NCBI RefSeq assembly: GCF_004346185.1
Contig: NZ_SMAI01000001.1
Coordinates: forward strand, 744,001-808,000
From: Aquabacter spiritensis
GTDB taxonomy: Bacteria > Pseudomonadota > Alphaproteobacteria > Rhizobiales > Xanthobacteraceae
Reading direction: 5' to 3'
Length of the DNA stretch: 64,000 nt
In this document: positions 43,768 through 53,275 of the stretch, piece by piece
Layout of the letters: the number at the start of each line of letters is the position of its first letter
Numbering within the stretch: the first letter of the stretch is position 1
The notes under the pieces: generated by a model
The model's database searches: none
Told to the model about the DNA's origin: nothing
Seen by the model: the letters and a program-made list of their open reading frames with translations, nothing else
Translations under genes and position numbers: made by a program

Positions 43768-45951
43768 TCACCGGCGGAGAAGGAGACTGCGCGGCGAAGA
43801 ATCTTTGAGAGACTTTCCACGTCCCGACAAACTCGGATTGGTCATGAAATAGCGGTGAGCGTTGAAGGGCTCCTCGCCGGGCGCCGGGACTATGCGTGCG
43901 GAGGAGCCATCCGGCAACACCCGCCAGCTCTGTTCGTTGTCGATAATGTTGGCGACCATGATCTGATCCAGCACCTGCTCATGCACCGTGGGGTTGGTGA
44001 TGGGGCAAAGTGTCTCGACCCGGCGGTCGAGATTCCGCGTCATCAGGTCGGCCGAGGAGATGTAGACGGTCGCTTTCGGGTGCGGCAGGCCGTGCCCGGC
44101 GCCGAAGCAGAAGATTCGGCTGTGTTCGAGAAAGCGCCCGACGATCGATTTGACCTGGATGTTTTCCGACAAGCCGGCAATGCCGGGGCGCAGGCAGCAG
44201 ATGCCGCGCACGATGCACTCCACCTTCACGCCGGCGCGGCTCGCCGCGTACAGCGCATCGATCACCATCGGATCGACCAGCGAATTGCACTTCAGCCAGA
44301 TCGCAGCCGGCCGGCCGGCTTGGGCATGCGCGATCTCCTCCCGGATGTTTTCGAGGATGCGCGGCTTCAGCGTGGTCGGCGAGACCGCCATCGCGTCGAG
44401 CTCGCCGGGGGTGGCGTAGCCGGTGATGAAATTGAAGATCCGCGCCACGTCCTGGGCGATCACCGGGTCGGCGGTGAAGAACGACAGGTCGGTATAGATG
44501 CGCGCCGTGATCGGGTGATAATTGCCCGTCCCGACGTGGCAATAGCTGGCGAGCGCCCCGCCCTCGCGGCGCACCACCATGGACAGCTTGCCGTGGGTCT
44601 TCAGGTCGATGAAGCCGAACACGACCTGAACGCCGGCGCGCTCCAGATCGCGCGCCCAGCGGATATTGGCTTCTTCGTCGAAGCGCGCCTTCAGTTCCAC
44701 GAGCGCCGTCACCGACTTGCCCGCCTCGGCCGCCTCGGCGAGCGCCTTCACGATAGGGCTGTCGGAGGAGGTGCGGTAGAGGGTCTGCTTGATGGCGACG
44801 ACATTAGGATCGCGAGCAGCCTGACGGAGAAACTGAACCACCACATCAAAGGATTCATAAGGGTGATGGACGAGGATGTCCTTCTCGCGGATGGCGAGAA
44901 AGCAGTCGCCGCCATGCTCCCGGATGCGCTCGGGAAATCGCGCATTGTAGGGCGGGAATTTCAGATCCGGCCGATCCACCGAGACCAGCTGGGAAAACTC
45001 GTTCAGCGCGAGAACGCCGTCGACGACGAAAATCTCGTCATCCTTCACGTCCAGTTCGCGCGCGACGAAGTTGCGCAATTCGTCGGGCATCCCGGAATCC
45101 GCTTCCATGCGGATCACCGAGCCGTAGCGGCGCTGTTTCAGCGCCGTCTCGAACAGGCGCACCAGATCCTCGGCCTCTTCCTCGATTTCGAGGTCGCTGT
45201 CGCGCACCACGCGGAACACGCCGCTGCCCTTCACCGCGTAACCGGGGAACAGACGGGCGACGAACAGGCCCACCATCTGCTCCAGGGTGATGAAGCGCAT
45301 GCCGTCGACGTCGGGAAGCCGGATGAAGCGATCCACCTTCGCCGGAATCCGGATCAGCGCGTTCATGCCGCGCCCATCGCTCTGGCGCACCAATTGGAGC
45401 GCCAGGGAGAAGCCGAGATTGGGGATGAAGGGAAAGGGATGGGCCGGGTCGATCGCGAGCGGGGTCAGAACCGGAAACACATGGTGCAGGAAGTGCGTCT
45501 CCAGCACCTTCAGGTCCTCCACCCTCACGTCCGGCGCATCGATGAGGGTGATGCCGATGGCGGCGAGATCGCGGCGCAATTCGCGCCAGCGGGCCTGCTG
45601 GTCGAAGATCAGCCCGCTCGCGGCGGTCATGATCGAGGTGAGCTGCTCGGACGGGGTGAGGCCTTCCGGGCTCGCCGCGGTGACGCCCTCGCGGATCTGC
45701 TCCTTCAGCCCGGCGACTCGGACCATGAAGAACTCGTCGAGATTGTTGGCCGAGATCGAAAGGAAGCGGAGCTGCTCGAGGAGGGGATGATTCTGGTTGG
45801 AGGCTTCCTCCAGCACCCGGCGGTTGAAGTGCAGCCAGGAGATTTCGCGATTGATGAAGCGATGCGGCGAGGCAGACAAATCCTCTTCGTTGACAGGTGC
45901 TTCCGGCAGGTCGTCGACAATGGACACGGCTGCTGTGTCGGTCGCGCTCAT
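43768..45951 (-). CDS. ppk: Polyphosphate kinase 1
   Basis: Polymerises ATP gamma-phosphate into polyphosphate at the membrane. It has 727 residues. The N-terminal domain starts [18 protein letters not shown]. Catalytic domains include the autophosphorylated histidine in [14 protein letters not shown] and a second conserved histidine in [12 protein letters not shown]. Upstream is hdaA (67 bases), downstream ppx. This hdaA-ppk-ppx order is common in Alphaproteobacteria. Confidence 0.98.
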   Translation of the reverse strand: MSATDTAAVSIVDDLPEAPVNEEDLSASPHRFINREISWLHFNRRVLEEASNQNHPLLEQLRFLSISANNLDEFFMVRVAGLKEQIREGVTAASPEGLTPSEQLTSIMTAASGLIFDQQARWRELRRDLAAIGITLIDAPDVRVEDLKVLETHFLHHVFPVLTPLAIDPAHPFPFIPNLGFSLALQLVRQSDGRGMNALIRIPAKVDRFIRLPDVDGMRFITLEQMVGLFVARLFPGYAVKGSGVFRVVRDSDLEIEEEAEDLVRLFETALKQRRYGSVIRMEADSGMPDELRNFVARELDVKDDEIFVVDGVLALNEFSQLVSVDRPDLKFPPYNARFPERIREHGGDCFLAIREKDILVHHPYESFDVVVQFLRQAARDPNVVAIKQTLYRTSSDSPIVKALAEAAEAGKSVTALVELKARFDEEANIRWARDLERAGVQVVFGFIDLKTHGKLSMVVRREGGALASYCHVGTGNYHPITARIYTDLSFFTADPVIAQDVARIFNFITGYATPGELDAMAVSPTTLKPRILENIREEIAHAQAGRPAAIWLKCNSLVDPMVIDALYAASRAGVKVECIVRGICCLRPGIAGLSENIQVKSIVGRFLEHSRIFCFGAGHGLPHPKATVYISSADLMTRNLDRRVETLCPITNPTVHEQVLDQIMVANIIDNEQSWRVLPDGSSARIVPAPGEEPFNAHRYFMTNPSLSGRGKSLKDSSPRSLLLRR

Positions 45952-46018
45952 GGCTCATCCCCCGAATTTCCGCCGGACCATGGCGACCCAGCATGACCAC
46001 TCTATGACAGTTGCGCGA

Positions 46019-46726
46019 CTACTCCTCTTCGTCCGGCACGTCCTGCTGGGCGGTGCGCAGAACCTCGGCGGCGAAGGCCCGCGTCACCGGCCGGCGGGCA
46101 GCGAGCGAGGCGCGGTCGATCGCCTGAACCAAGGCCTCGGCCCCCGCGACCGAGCGCTCCATGCGCGCCAGGAGATAGTGAACCACCCCCTCGTCGACGA
46201 TGATCTGCCGGTCGGCGAACAGCTTCACCAGCACGGCCGCGAGCAGAGCGTCGTCGGCCGGCGCGATCTCGACCTTGGGCACGGCCCGCAGCCGCGAGGC
46301 GAGATCCGGCGTGGCGAGGGCGAAGCCGGACGGCGCGCGCCGCGCCGTGATCAGGACGTGGCCGCGCATTTCCTGGGCGAGGTTGAGGACGTGAAACAGC
46401 GCCGCCTCGTCGAATGCGCCGGCGGTCAGGTCCTCGATCGCCAGCGCCCCGGTCTCCAGCGCGCCGGGCACCTCCTCCGCCCGCAGCGCGGCGGCGCGCA
46501 CGATGCGCCCGCCGGCTTTGAGGGCGAAGGCGGCGGCGAGGTGGCTCTTGCCGCTGCCGGCCGGCCCGGTGAGGCAGACCACCGGCGCGGGCCAGTCGGG
46601 AAACCGGTCGATCAGCGCCGCCGCCGCCGCATTGCTCGGCGCCACCAGGAAATCCTCGCGGCGCAAAGCCGGGCTGGCCGTCAGATCGAGCGGCAGCTGA
46701 GCGGGAGAGCCCTCGCGCCCGGGCAT
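46019..46726 (-). CDS. hdaA: DnaA-regulatory inactivator homologue
   Basis: AAA-type protein of 235 residues related to the DnaA ATPase domain. With the sliding clamp it drives hydrolysis of DnaA-ATP after initiation. The N-terminal clamp-binding motif QLPLDL (residues 10-15) is present, as is the P-loop CLTGPAGSGKSHLA (about 51-64). The Walker B is weak (AIEDLTA), as often in Hda. Its start lies three bases past the perM stop. Confidence 0.93.
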   Translation of the reverse strand: MPGREGSPAQLPLDLTASPALRREDFLVAPSNAAAAALIDRFPDWPAPVVCLTGPAGSGKSHLAAAFALKAGGRIVRAAALRAEEVPGALETGALAIEDLTAGAFDEAALFHVLNLAQEMRGHVLITARRAPSGFALATPDLASRLRAVPKVEIAPADDALLAAVLVKLFADRQIIVDEGVVHYLLARMERSVAGAEALVQAIDRASLAARRPVTRAFAAEVLRTAQQDVPDEEE

Positions 46727-46729
46727 GGA

Positions 46730-47830
46730 TCAGCGGTGCTCCACCAGCTTCACGTCCTCGTCCTCCGGCAATTCCGCGCCGGTATAAAGCGGACTATGGA
46801 AATATTGGCTGAAGCCGAAGCGGACCAGCACCCCGGCGGCGGCGGTCAGGGGGACGGCGAGGAGCAGGCCGACAAAGCCGAACAGATAGCCGAAGGCGAA
46901 CAGGGAGAACATCAGCCAGACCGGGTGGACGCCGATGCTGTCGCCCACGAGCTTCGGCGAGAGAACATAGCCTTCAATGGTTTGCCCGGTGACGAAGATG
47001 CCGAGCACAACGCCGATCATGGTCCAGTCGGGGAAGAATTGGACGACGGCGACGCCCATGGCGAGGACCAGGCCGGTGAGCGAACCGACGTAGGGAATAA
47101 AGGTTATCAACCCCGATACGATGCCGATCAAAAGGCCGAAATTCAGCCCCGCCATCGTCAAGGCGACGGCATAGAAGGTGCCGAGGATCAGGCAGACCAG
47201 CGCCTGGCCGCGGATGAAGCCGGCGACCGCCAGATCCATCTCGGCGCCGAGGCGGCGCACCACCGGACGCTGGTGCACCGGGATCCAGCTGTCGACGGTG
47301 TCGAGCATGTGGGTCCAGTCGCACAGGACGTAGAACACCACGACCGGGGTCACCACCATGAGGGCGAACACCGACAGGACCGCCTGGCCGCCCGACCAGA
47401 GCGAGGTCAGGAGGCCGAGGAGATAGGTCACGCCCTGCGACATGACATCGGACAGCGAGCGCTGGATGTCGGGCAGGCGGTCGCCGAAGAAATGGTTGAT
47501 CCATTCCCGGTTCTCCTCGGTGACGAGACCCTGGAGCCGCGTCACGTAGCTCGGCATGTTCTGGATGAACTCGAACAGCTGGCTCGACAGGAGCGGCAGC
47601 ACCACCAGCAGGAACAGCACGATGAGCATGATGAACATGCCCACGATCAGCAGCGAGGACGGGGTGCGCCCGACGCCGACCCGGGCGAGGCGCGTGACGA
47701 TGGGGTTGAGGAAATAGGCGAGCGCGATGCCGGCGACGAAGGGCAGAAGGATGCCGCGCAGCAGCCAGAGCACGCCGATCGCTACGACCAGGGCACCGAT
47801 CCAGAACCGCACCTGAAGCCGAAACGGCAT
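46730..47830 (-). CDS. PerM/AI-2E-family membrane permease
   Basis: Membrane protein of about 366 residues with seven or eight helices. The N-terminal pair LWLLRGILLPFVAGIALAY (partial) and the C-terminal FIPYVGSLTGLVLAMGV and GFVGLLLAVPLTAA match the family. Members export diverse small molecules or ions; the substrate is unknown. The ATG at 47830, with GGAAGG upstream, is preferred to one at 47878. Between the CDP-alcohol transferase gene and hdaA on the same strand. Confidence 0.9.
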   Translation of the reverse strand: MPFRLQVRFWIGALVVAIGVLWLLRGILLPFVAGIALAYFLNPIVTRLARVGVGRTPSSLLIVGMFIMLIVLFLLVVLPLLSSQLFEFIQNMPSYVTRLQGLVTEENREWINHFFGDRLPDIQRSLSDVMSQGVTYLLGLLTSLWSGGQAVLSVFALMVVTPVVVFYVLCDWTHMLDTVDSWIPVHQRPVVRRLGAEMDLAVAGFIRGQALVCLILGTFYAVALTMAGLNFGLLIGIVSGLITFIPYVGSLTGLVLAMGVAVVQFFPDWTMIGVVLGIFVTGQTIEGYVLSPKLVGDSIGVHPVWLMFSLFAFGYLFGFVGLLLAVPLTAAAGVLVRFGFSQYFHSPLYTGAELPEDEDVKLVEHR

Positions 47831-47879
47831 CGCGCCTTCCCCAACAGCGGAGCCCCCGCGCCGGTGGCGGCCCCGCACC

Positions 47880-48410
47880 TCAATCGGCCATGTGGCGCAT
47901 CCAATCCGCGAGATAGGCAGCGGCGGAAAGGGCCGTCAAGATCCCGACGGCGACAAGGCCCAGTTCGAAGCCGAGGTGCAGGGGAATACCGAAGCCGGCA
48001 CTCGCCAGAACGAGGGCCGCGAACGCGATCTGGGCGAGCGTGTTCACCTTGGAGACGACCAGGGGCCGGATATGGACGGGGCGCGCGAGCAGAACCGAGA
48101 GCAGAACCGCGCCGATGATCATCACGTCCCGCGTCACCACCGCGATCGCCACCCAACGCGGGATCAGCCCCACCACCGAGAGGCTGACATAGATCGAGAT
48201 CAGCAGCGCCTTGTCGGCCAGAGGGTCGAGATAGGCGCCGAGCTCGGTCTGCATGCCGAAGCGCTTGGCGAGAAAGCCGTCGAGCGCATCCGACACCCCG
48301 GCCGCGAGAAACAGCCAGAAGGCGAGCTGGATCTCCCCCGAGGCGATCGCCCAGACCACCACCGGGACCAGAAGAATCCGGCCGAGCGTGATGAGGTTCG
48401 GCAGGCTCAC
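47880..48410 (-). CDS. CDP-alcohol phosphatidyltransferase (PgsA/cardiolipin-synthase-like)
   Basis: Integral membrane phospholipid enzyme of 176 residues starting at GTG. The motif DALDGFLAKRF...GAYLDPLADK provides the D-G...G-x3-D-x3-D signature that holds the CDP-alcohol and metal. Length and NLITLGRILLVPVVVW fit the PgsA group, but the genome could hold several; a cardiolipin-synthase-type role is possible. Overlapping frame spacing suggests cotranscription with the PerM gene. Confidence 0.88.
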   Translation of the reverse strand: MSLPNLITLGRILLVPVVVWAIASGEIQLAFWLFLAAGVSDALDGFLAKRFGMQTELGAYLDPLADKALLISIYVSLSVVGLIPRWVAIAVVTRDVMIIGAVLLSVLLARPVHIRPLVVSKVNTLAQIAFAALVLASAGFGIPLHLGFELGLVAVGILTALSAAAYLADWMRHMAD

Positions 48411-48447
48411 CCCGCCCCCCGCCCGTCGCCCCGGCCGCGGCGCGCCA

Positions 48448-49215
48448 TCAGCGCTTGACCACCAGCGGCCCGAAGCCCTGGTGACTCGCCATCGCCTGGA
48501 TCCGGTTGATATTGACGTGGCGGGGCAGCGTGCAGGCGAAGAACACCTGTTCGGCGATGTCCTCCCCGGTCATCGGCGCGACGCCGTCATAGAGCTTGCC
48601 GGCCCGCTCCGCGTCGCCCTTGAATCGGACGACCGAAAACTCGGTCTCGGTCAGACCGGGCTCGATATTGGTGACGCGGACCCCCGACCCGACGATGTCG
48701 GCCCAGAGGCCGAGCGAGAATTGTTTCACGAAGGCCTTGGTGCCGCCATAGGTATTGCCGCCCGGATAGGGATAGTCGCCGGCGATCGAGCCGGTCAGCA
48801 CCATGTGGCCCTGCTTGCGGGCGATCATCGCCGGCAGGGCCGCGCGGACGGTGTGGAGCAGGCCCTTCACATTGGTGTCCACCATGGTCTGCCAATCGTC
48901 CATGGCGACCTCGTGGGCCGGCTCCAGCCCAAGGGCGAGCCCGGCATTGGCGAACACCACATTATAGTCCGCGAACGGCGCGGGCAGTTCGGCGAAGGCG
49001 GCCTGGGTGGCCGCCCAATCGCGCACATCGAGGTCGAGCGGGTGGACGCGGCCGGGAAATTCCTCCGCGAGCGCCTGCAGCCGGTCGGCGCGGCGGCCGG
49101 CGGCGACGACCCGGCTGCCCGCCGATGCGAAGCGGCGCACGGTCGCGGCGCCGATGCCGGAGGTGCCGCCGGTAACGACGACGGTAAGGGTCGCGGGGTC
49201 CAGCATCTGATACAT
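48448..49215 (-). CDS. ydfG: YdfG-type short-chain dehydrogenase
   Basis: NADP-dependent 3-hydroxy acid dehydrogenase; YdfG of E. coli oxidises serine and reduces malonic semialdehyde. It has 255 residues. The coenzyme motif is TGGTSGIG, and the YxxxK pair is in NTYGGTKAFVKQFSL. Specific YdfG stretches are NAGLALGLEPAHE, RVTNIEPGLTETEFS and LPRHVNINRIQ. The ATG at 49215 has GGAGAGG upstream. 37 bases before the phosphatidyltransferase gene on the same strand. Confidence 0.93.
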   Translation of the reverse strand: MYQMLDPATLTVVVTGGTSGIGAATVRRFASAGSRVVAAGRRADRLQALAEEFPGRVHPLDLDVRDWAATQAAFAELPAPFADYNVVFANAGLALGLEPAHEVAMDDWQTMVDTNVKGLLHTVRAALPAMIARKQGHMVLTGSIAGDYPYPGGNTYGGTKAFVKQFSLGLWADIVGSGVRVTNIEPGLTETEFSVVRFKGDAERAGKLYDGVAPMTGEDIAEQVFFACTLPRHVNINRIQAMASHQGFGPLVVKR

Positions 49216-49627
49216 CGGGGCACCTCTCCGGGCATGAGCGGAACCGGAATAAAGCATAGCGGGGCGCCTGCGAAGCCCGGTAAAGTCAGAAGCGCGCCGC
49301 CTCATCTCCGGCGCAACCGTGCGTTAGGGATAAGGGGCGTGCGCGACTGCCGGGTCATCCTCCTGCCATGTTCGGGATGAAGGTGTTCCGGCTCACAGTC
49401 TCCTGCGGGGGCATTTGCGGCGCGTGGCGAGGAGGCGTTAAGGCTTTGGCGCGAGGATCGGACACAGGTTCGAATCGCGAGTGGCCGGAACGCGGCGCGA
49501 CGGCGTCCGGAGACGAGAAATGAGGTTCTGTTTGGCGCGCTTTTCCACCGGCCCGGAGGGTGGCCTTCATCGCTCGGACGGCCGGAGCCGCCGATCCTCC
49601 GACAGACCGCGCGTGGCCGCGGGGACG
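49216..49627. other. Intergenic region before the Omp19-like gene
   Basis: About 410 bases between divergent genes. No gene is supportable. A GGTTCGAATC resembling a tRNA T-loop occurs near 49469-49478, but no tRNA folds around it. Promoters for both neighbours must lie here; no clear boxes were found. Confidence 0.5.
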
Positions 49628-50245
49628 ATGACGCGCTTTGCCGCGCTTCCCGCGACGATCGGCACCGCGCTCTGCCTCGCGGGCTGCAGCACCGATCTCG
49701 GCGGCTTCGGCACCAAGACCTCTCCGGCGGAGGTGGCGAGCGTGCTGAACGCGCCGACCGCATCGGTCGAAAGCGGCCCGATCCCGTCCGCCGGCCCGCC
49801 CGTCCCGGCCGCCACTCCACCGGCTCCGGCGCCGCCGTCCGGCGCCACGGCGGCCACTGCGCGTGCGGCGGTCACGCCGTCGGCCGCGGCGAGCACCGCC
49901 AGCGTTCCCCTGACGCCCCCGCCGGTCAATCCCGGCGGCACGGCCTATGCGGCCACCAACACGCAGGAACAGCTTTCCGGGGCCTGGACCTTCTCCTGGG
50001 ACAATGGGGCCCGGTCCTGCCCCGTCACCCTGTCCACGACCCGCGGGGCGAGCGGCCTCTCGGCCCAAGCGGACATTTCCTGCCCCAGCGAAATCTTCAT
50101 GACCAAAGCGTGGGACATTCTGGGGCCGGATCTCGTGCTCCAGAACCATGTCGGGAAGGTCACGGCGCGGCTCGCCCCGGCCGGACCGAACCGCTATGTC
50201 GGCGTCATCGCCGACAGCAACCAGCAGATCGCGCTCGCCCGCTGA
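49628..50245 (+). CDS. Omp19/Inh-family protease-inhibitor lipoprotein
   Basis: Outer-membrane lipoprotein of 205 residues. The lipobox LAGC puts the lipidated cysteine at residue 20. A long Ala/Pro-rich linker (about 40-110) precedes a beta-barrel AprI/Inh domain (about 115-205) with LSGAWTFSWDNGARSCPV and ADISCPSEIF, the two cysteines likely forming a disulfide. Brucella Omp19 has this layout and inhibits host proteases. Here a cell-envelope role is likely; inhibition is inferred from the family. Confidence 0.88.
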   Translation: MTRFAALPATIGTALCLAGCSTDLGGFGTKTSPAEVASVLNAPTASVESGPIPSAGPPVPAATPPAPAPPSGATAATARAAVTPSAAASTASVPLTPPPVNPGGTAYAATNTQEQLSGAWTFSWDNGARSCPVTLSTTRGASGLSAQADISCPSEIFMTKAWDILGPDLVLQNHVGKVTARLAPAGPNRYVGVIADSNQQIALAR

Positions 50246-50264
50246 GCCGTCTCATCGCGACGCG

Positions 50265-50504
50265 TCAGCGCTGCGCCTGCACCGTGGGCAGGCCGCGCGC
50301 GGCCGGGCCGCCCGTCTCCTGCGGCCCCGCGAACAGAATGGCGCAGACGATCGCGCCATAAGCGATCGCAAACAGCCCCCAATCGCGCCAGGAGTGCCGC
50401 GCACGTCCCTCCCCCGCCCCGACCGGCCGGATGGTCGGGCGGGTGCCACGGCGCGCCTGCGGCGCGGTGCGCCGCCGAAGCGGGAAATCGGGTGCGTGGG
50501 ACAT
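50265..50504 (-). CDS. Small membrane protein, unknown
   Basis: 79 residues: a basic N-terminal half (FPLRRRTAPQARRGTR) and one transmembrane segment (WGLFAIAYGAIVCAILFAG), then a short tail. It converges with the Omp19-like gene. No family is recognised, though the Arg-rich head with a single helix is common in Rhizobiales small proteins. The ATG at 50504 avoids an unsupported longer frame. Confidence 0.5.
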   Translation of the reverse strand: MSHAPDFPLRRRTAPQARRGTRPTIRPVGAGEGRARHSWRDWGLFAIAYGAIVCAILFAGPQETGGPAARGLPTVQAQR

Positions 50505-50801
50505 TCGCCTATCCACAGATGCAGTCGTGCGGGCAAATAAAACTCTCATATCCTGGAATTTGTCAATATAACATTATTTTTATGTATTATCATTCAGGGG
50601 GCGCAGACGGCGGTGCCCTTTTTGGCGCGGACAGGGGGATGAATCGGCCACACCCCCGCGGGTTCGACAAGCGGCACTTAGATTAAACATATTTTTATTG
50701 TGATATTTCCGATTTGCACATTTGTTCGGTATATTCTACTCTTTCCAAAGACGCACTGAGAAATCATACATTTCATATCTGTGATATAGAGTCGATCGCC
50801 C
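50505..50801 (+). promoter_or_regulatory. AT-rich promoter region of the cys operon
   Basis: About 300 bases with much lower GC than the surroundings. TGTGATAT occurs twice (50699-50706 and 50780-50787). The second is part of an inverted repeat ATATC-TGT-GATAT (50775-50787), 14 bases before the first start codon. Likely promoter and operator of the sulfate-assimilation genes; the binding protein is unknown. Confidence 0.5.
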
Positions 50802-51113
50802 ATGACCTCGCCGCTGCAACAGAAGCTCAAGATTACCGGGCCCACCGCGATCACGGCGAACCGGCTTTCGGACGGGGTCGTGGTGTGGCTGACGCCGTCG
50901 CACGGCTGGTCGACCGATATAGCGGACGCGGCGATCGCCACCACGTCGGACGTCGCAATGACGCTTCTCTCGGTCGCGAACGGCGACGAAATCCACGCCG
51001 TCGGCGCCTATCCGGCGCGGGTCGTCGTGGTCAACGGGCGGGCGGCCCCGGTCAATCTGCGCGAGCGGATCCGCGTCGGCGGACCCACGATCGCCTTCGA
51101 AGCGCGCGCCTGA
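50802..51113 (+). CDS. DUF2849 protein of the cys operon
   Basis: 103-residue protein. The DUF2849 family is found almost only before cysI in Alphaproteobacteria and its role is unknown. Early residues TAITANRLSDGVVVWLTPSHGW match. The gene is 21 bases before the sulfite-reductase gene, so coupling is likely. The ribosome site is weak, which is odd for a first gene. Confidence 0.85.
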   Translation: MTSPLQQKLKITGPTAITANRLSDGVVVWLTPSHGWSTDIADAAIATTSDVAMTLLSVANGDEIHAVGAYPARVVVVNGRAAPVNLRERIRVGGPTIAFEARA

Positions 51114-51134
51114 GCGCCGGAGCGGACCCCCATC

Positions 51135-52787
51135 ATGTATGTCCATGACGAATTCGACCGCGCCTTCCTCGCCGACCGGGTCGCGGACTTTCGCGATCAG
51201 GTGGCCCGCCGCCTGTCGGGCGCGTTGACCGAGGAAGAATTCAAGCCGCTGCGGCTGATGAACGGCGTCTATCTCCAGCTCCACGCTTATATGCTGCGAA
51301 TCTGCATCCCCTACGGGACCCTGTCCTCGGACCAGATGCGCGCCCTCGGCCATGTCGCGCGGCGCTACGACCGCGGCTACGGCCATTTCACCACCCGCCA
51401 GAACATCCAGTTCAACTGGATCCGGCTCGACGAACTGCCCGATGCCATGGCCGATCTCGCCGCGGCCGGCCTCCACGGCATCCAGACCTCCGGCAATTGC
51501 ATCCGCAACACCACCACCGACCAATGGGCCGGGGCGACGCCCGAGGAGATCGAAGATCCGCGCCTCTATGCGGAAATCATCCGGCAATGGTCGACGCTGC
51601 ACCCGGAATTCACGTTCCTGCCGCGCAAGTTCAAGATCGCCATCACCGCCGCCAAGCACGACCGCGCGGCGATCCGCGTCCACGATATCGGCCTGCGCCT
51701 GCACCGGCGCGACGGCGAGACCGGCTTCGAGGTGATCGTCGGCGGCGGGCTCGGGCGCACGCCCTTCATCGGCAAGACGATCCGCGATTTCCTGCCCAAG
51801 GCGGACCTGCTCTCCTATCTGGAGGCGATCCTGCGGGTCTACAATTCCGGCGGACGGCGCGATAATATCTATAAGGCGCGCATCAAGATCCAGGTGCACG
51901 AGGTCGGCACCGAGGAATTCTCCCGCCGCGTCGAGGCCGAATGGGCTGAGATCCGCGACGGCGCGCTGCGGCTCGACGACGCGGCCTTCGCCGCCATCGC
52001 CGACCGCTTTCAAACGCCCGATTTCGCGCCGCTCGCCGACCGGCCGGCGGACCTGACGGACGCGCTCGCGGATCCGGCCTTCGCGCGCTGGCACGCCAAC
52101 GCGGTCGCGGTCCACAAGGCCCCGGGCCATGCCATCGTGACGCTGTCGCTGAAGCCGGTCGGCAAGCCGCCGGGCGATGCGACGGCGGACCAGATGGACG
52201 CCATCGCCGACCTCGCGGACCGCTTCGCTTATGGCGAAATCCGCGTCGCGCACGAGCAGAACCTGACCTTCCCGCATGTGCGCCAGAAGGACCTGCCGGA
52301 GCTGTGGCGCGAACTCGACGCGCTCGGCCTCGCAACGCCGAATGTCGGCCTGATCTCCGACATCATCGCCTGCCCCGGCCTCGATTATTGCGCGCTGGCC
52401 AATACCCGCTCGATCCCGCTCGCCCAGCGCCTGTCCGAGCGCTTCGCGGATCCTGCACGCATCGCCGATATCGGCCGGATGCACATCAACATTTCCGGCT
52501 GCATCAATGCCTGCGGCCACCACCATGTCGGGCATATCGGCATTCTCGGCGTCGAGAAGAAGGACCAGGAATTCTATCAGATCACCCTCGGCGGCAAGGC
52601 GAACCACAAGGCCCGCCTCGGCGAGCTGCTCGGCCCGGCGGTCGGCGAGGACGAAGTCGTGGAGGTGGTGGAGCGGATCGTCGACACCTATCTCGCTTTG
52701 CGCGCGGGCCCGGCGGAAAGCTTCATCGCCGTGGTGCAGCGGCTCGGCGTCGAGCCATTCAAGGAGCGGGCCTATGCCGCTGGTTAA
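51135..52787 (+). CDS. cysI: Sulfite reductase, siroheme/4Fe-4S hemoprotein (CysI-type)
   Basis: Reduces sulfite to sulfide with six electrons. It has 550 residues with the duplicated ferredoxin-like and nitrite/sulfite reductase domains. The cluster and siroheme ligands are C413, C419 (ACPGLDYC), C456 and C460 (SGCINACGHHH). An active-site basic run is TTRQNIQFNW. Nitrite reductases share the fold, but the neighbours cysH and DUF934 make sulfite the substrate. Its end overlaps the DUF934 gene by 14 bases. Confidence 0.94.
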   Translation: MYVHDEFDRAFLADRVADFRDQVARRLSGALTEEEFKPLRLMNGVYLQLHAYMLRICIPYGTLSSDQMRALGHVARRYDRGYGHFTTRQNIQFNWIRLDELPDAMADLAAAGLHGIQTSGNCIRNTTTDQWAGATPEEIEDPRLYAEIIRQWSTLHPEFTFLPRKFKIAITAAKHDRAAIRVHDIGLRLHRRDGETGFEVIVGGGLGRTPFIGKTIRDFLPKADLLSYLEAILRVYNSGGRRDNIYKARIKIQVHEVGTEEFSRRVEAEWAEIRDGALRLDDAAFAAIADRFQTPDFAPLADRPADLTDALADPAFARWHANAVAVHKAPGHAIVTLSLKPVGKPPGDATADQMDAIADLADRFAYGEIRVAHEQNLTFPHVRQKDLPELWRELDALGLATPNVGLISDIIACPGLDYCALANTRSIPLAQRLSERFADPARIADIGRMHINISGCINACGHHHVGHIGILGVEKKDQEFYQITLGGKANHKARLGELLGPAVGEDEVVEVVERIVDTYLALRAGPAESFIAVVQRLGVEPFKERAYAAG

Positions 52788-53268
52788 GCAGGGCGCCGTC
52801 GTCCCGGATCCCTTCGCCCGCGTGGCGGACGACGCGGCCTTGCCCGAGGGGCCGGCGCTGGTGCCGCTCGCCCGCCTGCTGGCGGACGGCCTGCCGGAGG
52901 GACGCAATGCGCCGCTCGGCGTCCTCGTGCCGAATGCCGCGGATGTCGCCCTCCTTGCGCCGTTCATCGGCCAGCTCGCGGTGATCGTGCTCGACTTCCC
53001 CAAATTCCGCGACGGGCGGGCCTATAGCCAGGCCCGGCTGCTGCGCGAGCGGTTCGGGTTTTCCGGGGAATTGCGCGCGGCGGGAAATGTCCTGCGCGAC
53101 CAGGTTCTGTTGATGGTCCGCTGCGGCTTCGACGCCTTCGAGGTGGCGAAAGCGGACGACATTCCCGGCTTCACCCACGCCCTCGCCGCCTATTCCCTGG
53201 TCTACCAGCCGACCGGCGACGGCCGCCGGACGATCGGCGATGCCCGCCGCGCGGCGCGGGGCGCCTGA
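52774..53268 (+). CDS. DUF934 protein (CysX-like electron-transfer partner)
   Basis: 164-residue DUF934 member, regularly placed after cysI in bacteria without CysJ, and thought to help sulfite reduction. Typical segments are DFPKFRDGRAYSQARLLRE and GFSGELRAAGNVLRDQ. AAGGAG lies eight bases before the ATG. It sits between cysI and cysH. Its biochemical role is not firmly established. Confidence 0.9.
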   Translation: MPLVKQGAVVPDPFARVADDAALPEGPALVPLARLLADGLPEGRNAPLGVLVPNAADVALLAPFIGQLAVIVLDFPKFRDGRAYSQARLLRERFGFSGELRAAGNVLRDQVLLMVRCGFDAFEVAKADDIPGFTHALAAYSLVYQPTGDGRRTIGDARRAARGA

Positions 53269-53275
53269 GGGCGCG

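Noticed and set aside
43741-45996. A 751-residue plus-strand frame opposite ppk
   Set aside because: Antisense shadow with low-complexity composition; ppk is complete on the other strand.
49460-49500. GGTTCGAATC resembling a tRNA T-arm
   Set aside because: The flanking bases do not pair as a T-stem and no acceptor, D or anticodon arms can be drawn.
50700-50735. GTAT-like sequence near 50720 as another GntR operator
   Set aside because: Only one arm matches in an AT-rich stretch, so it is not distinguishable from chance.
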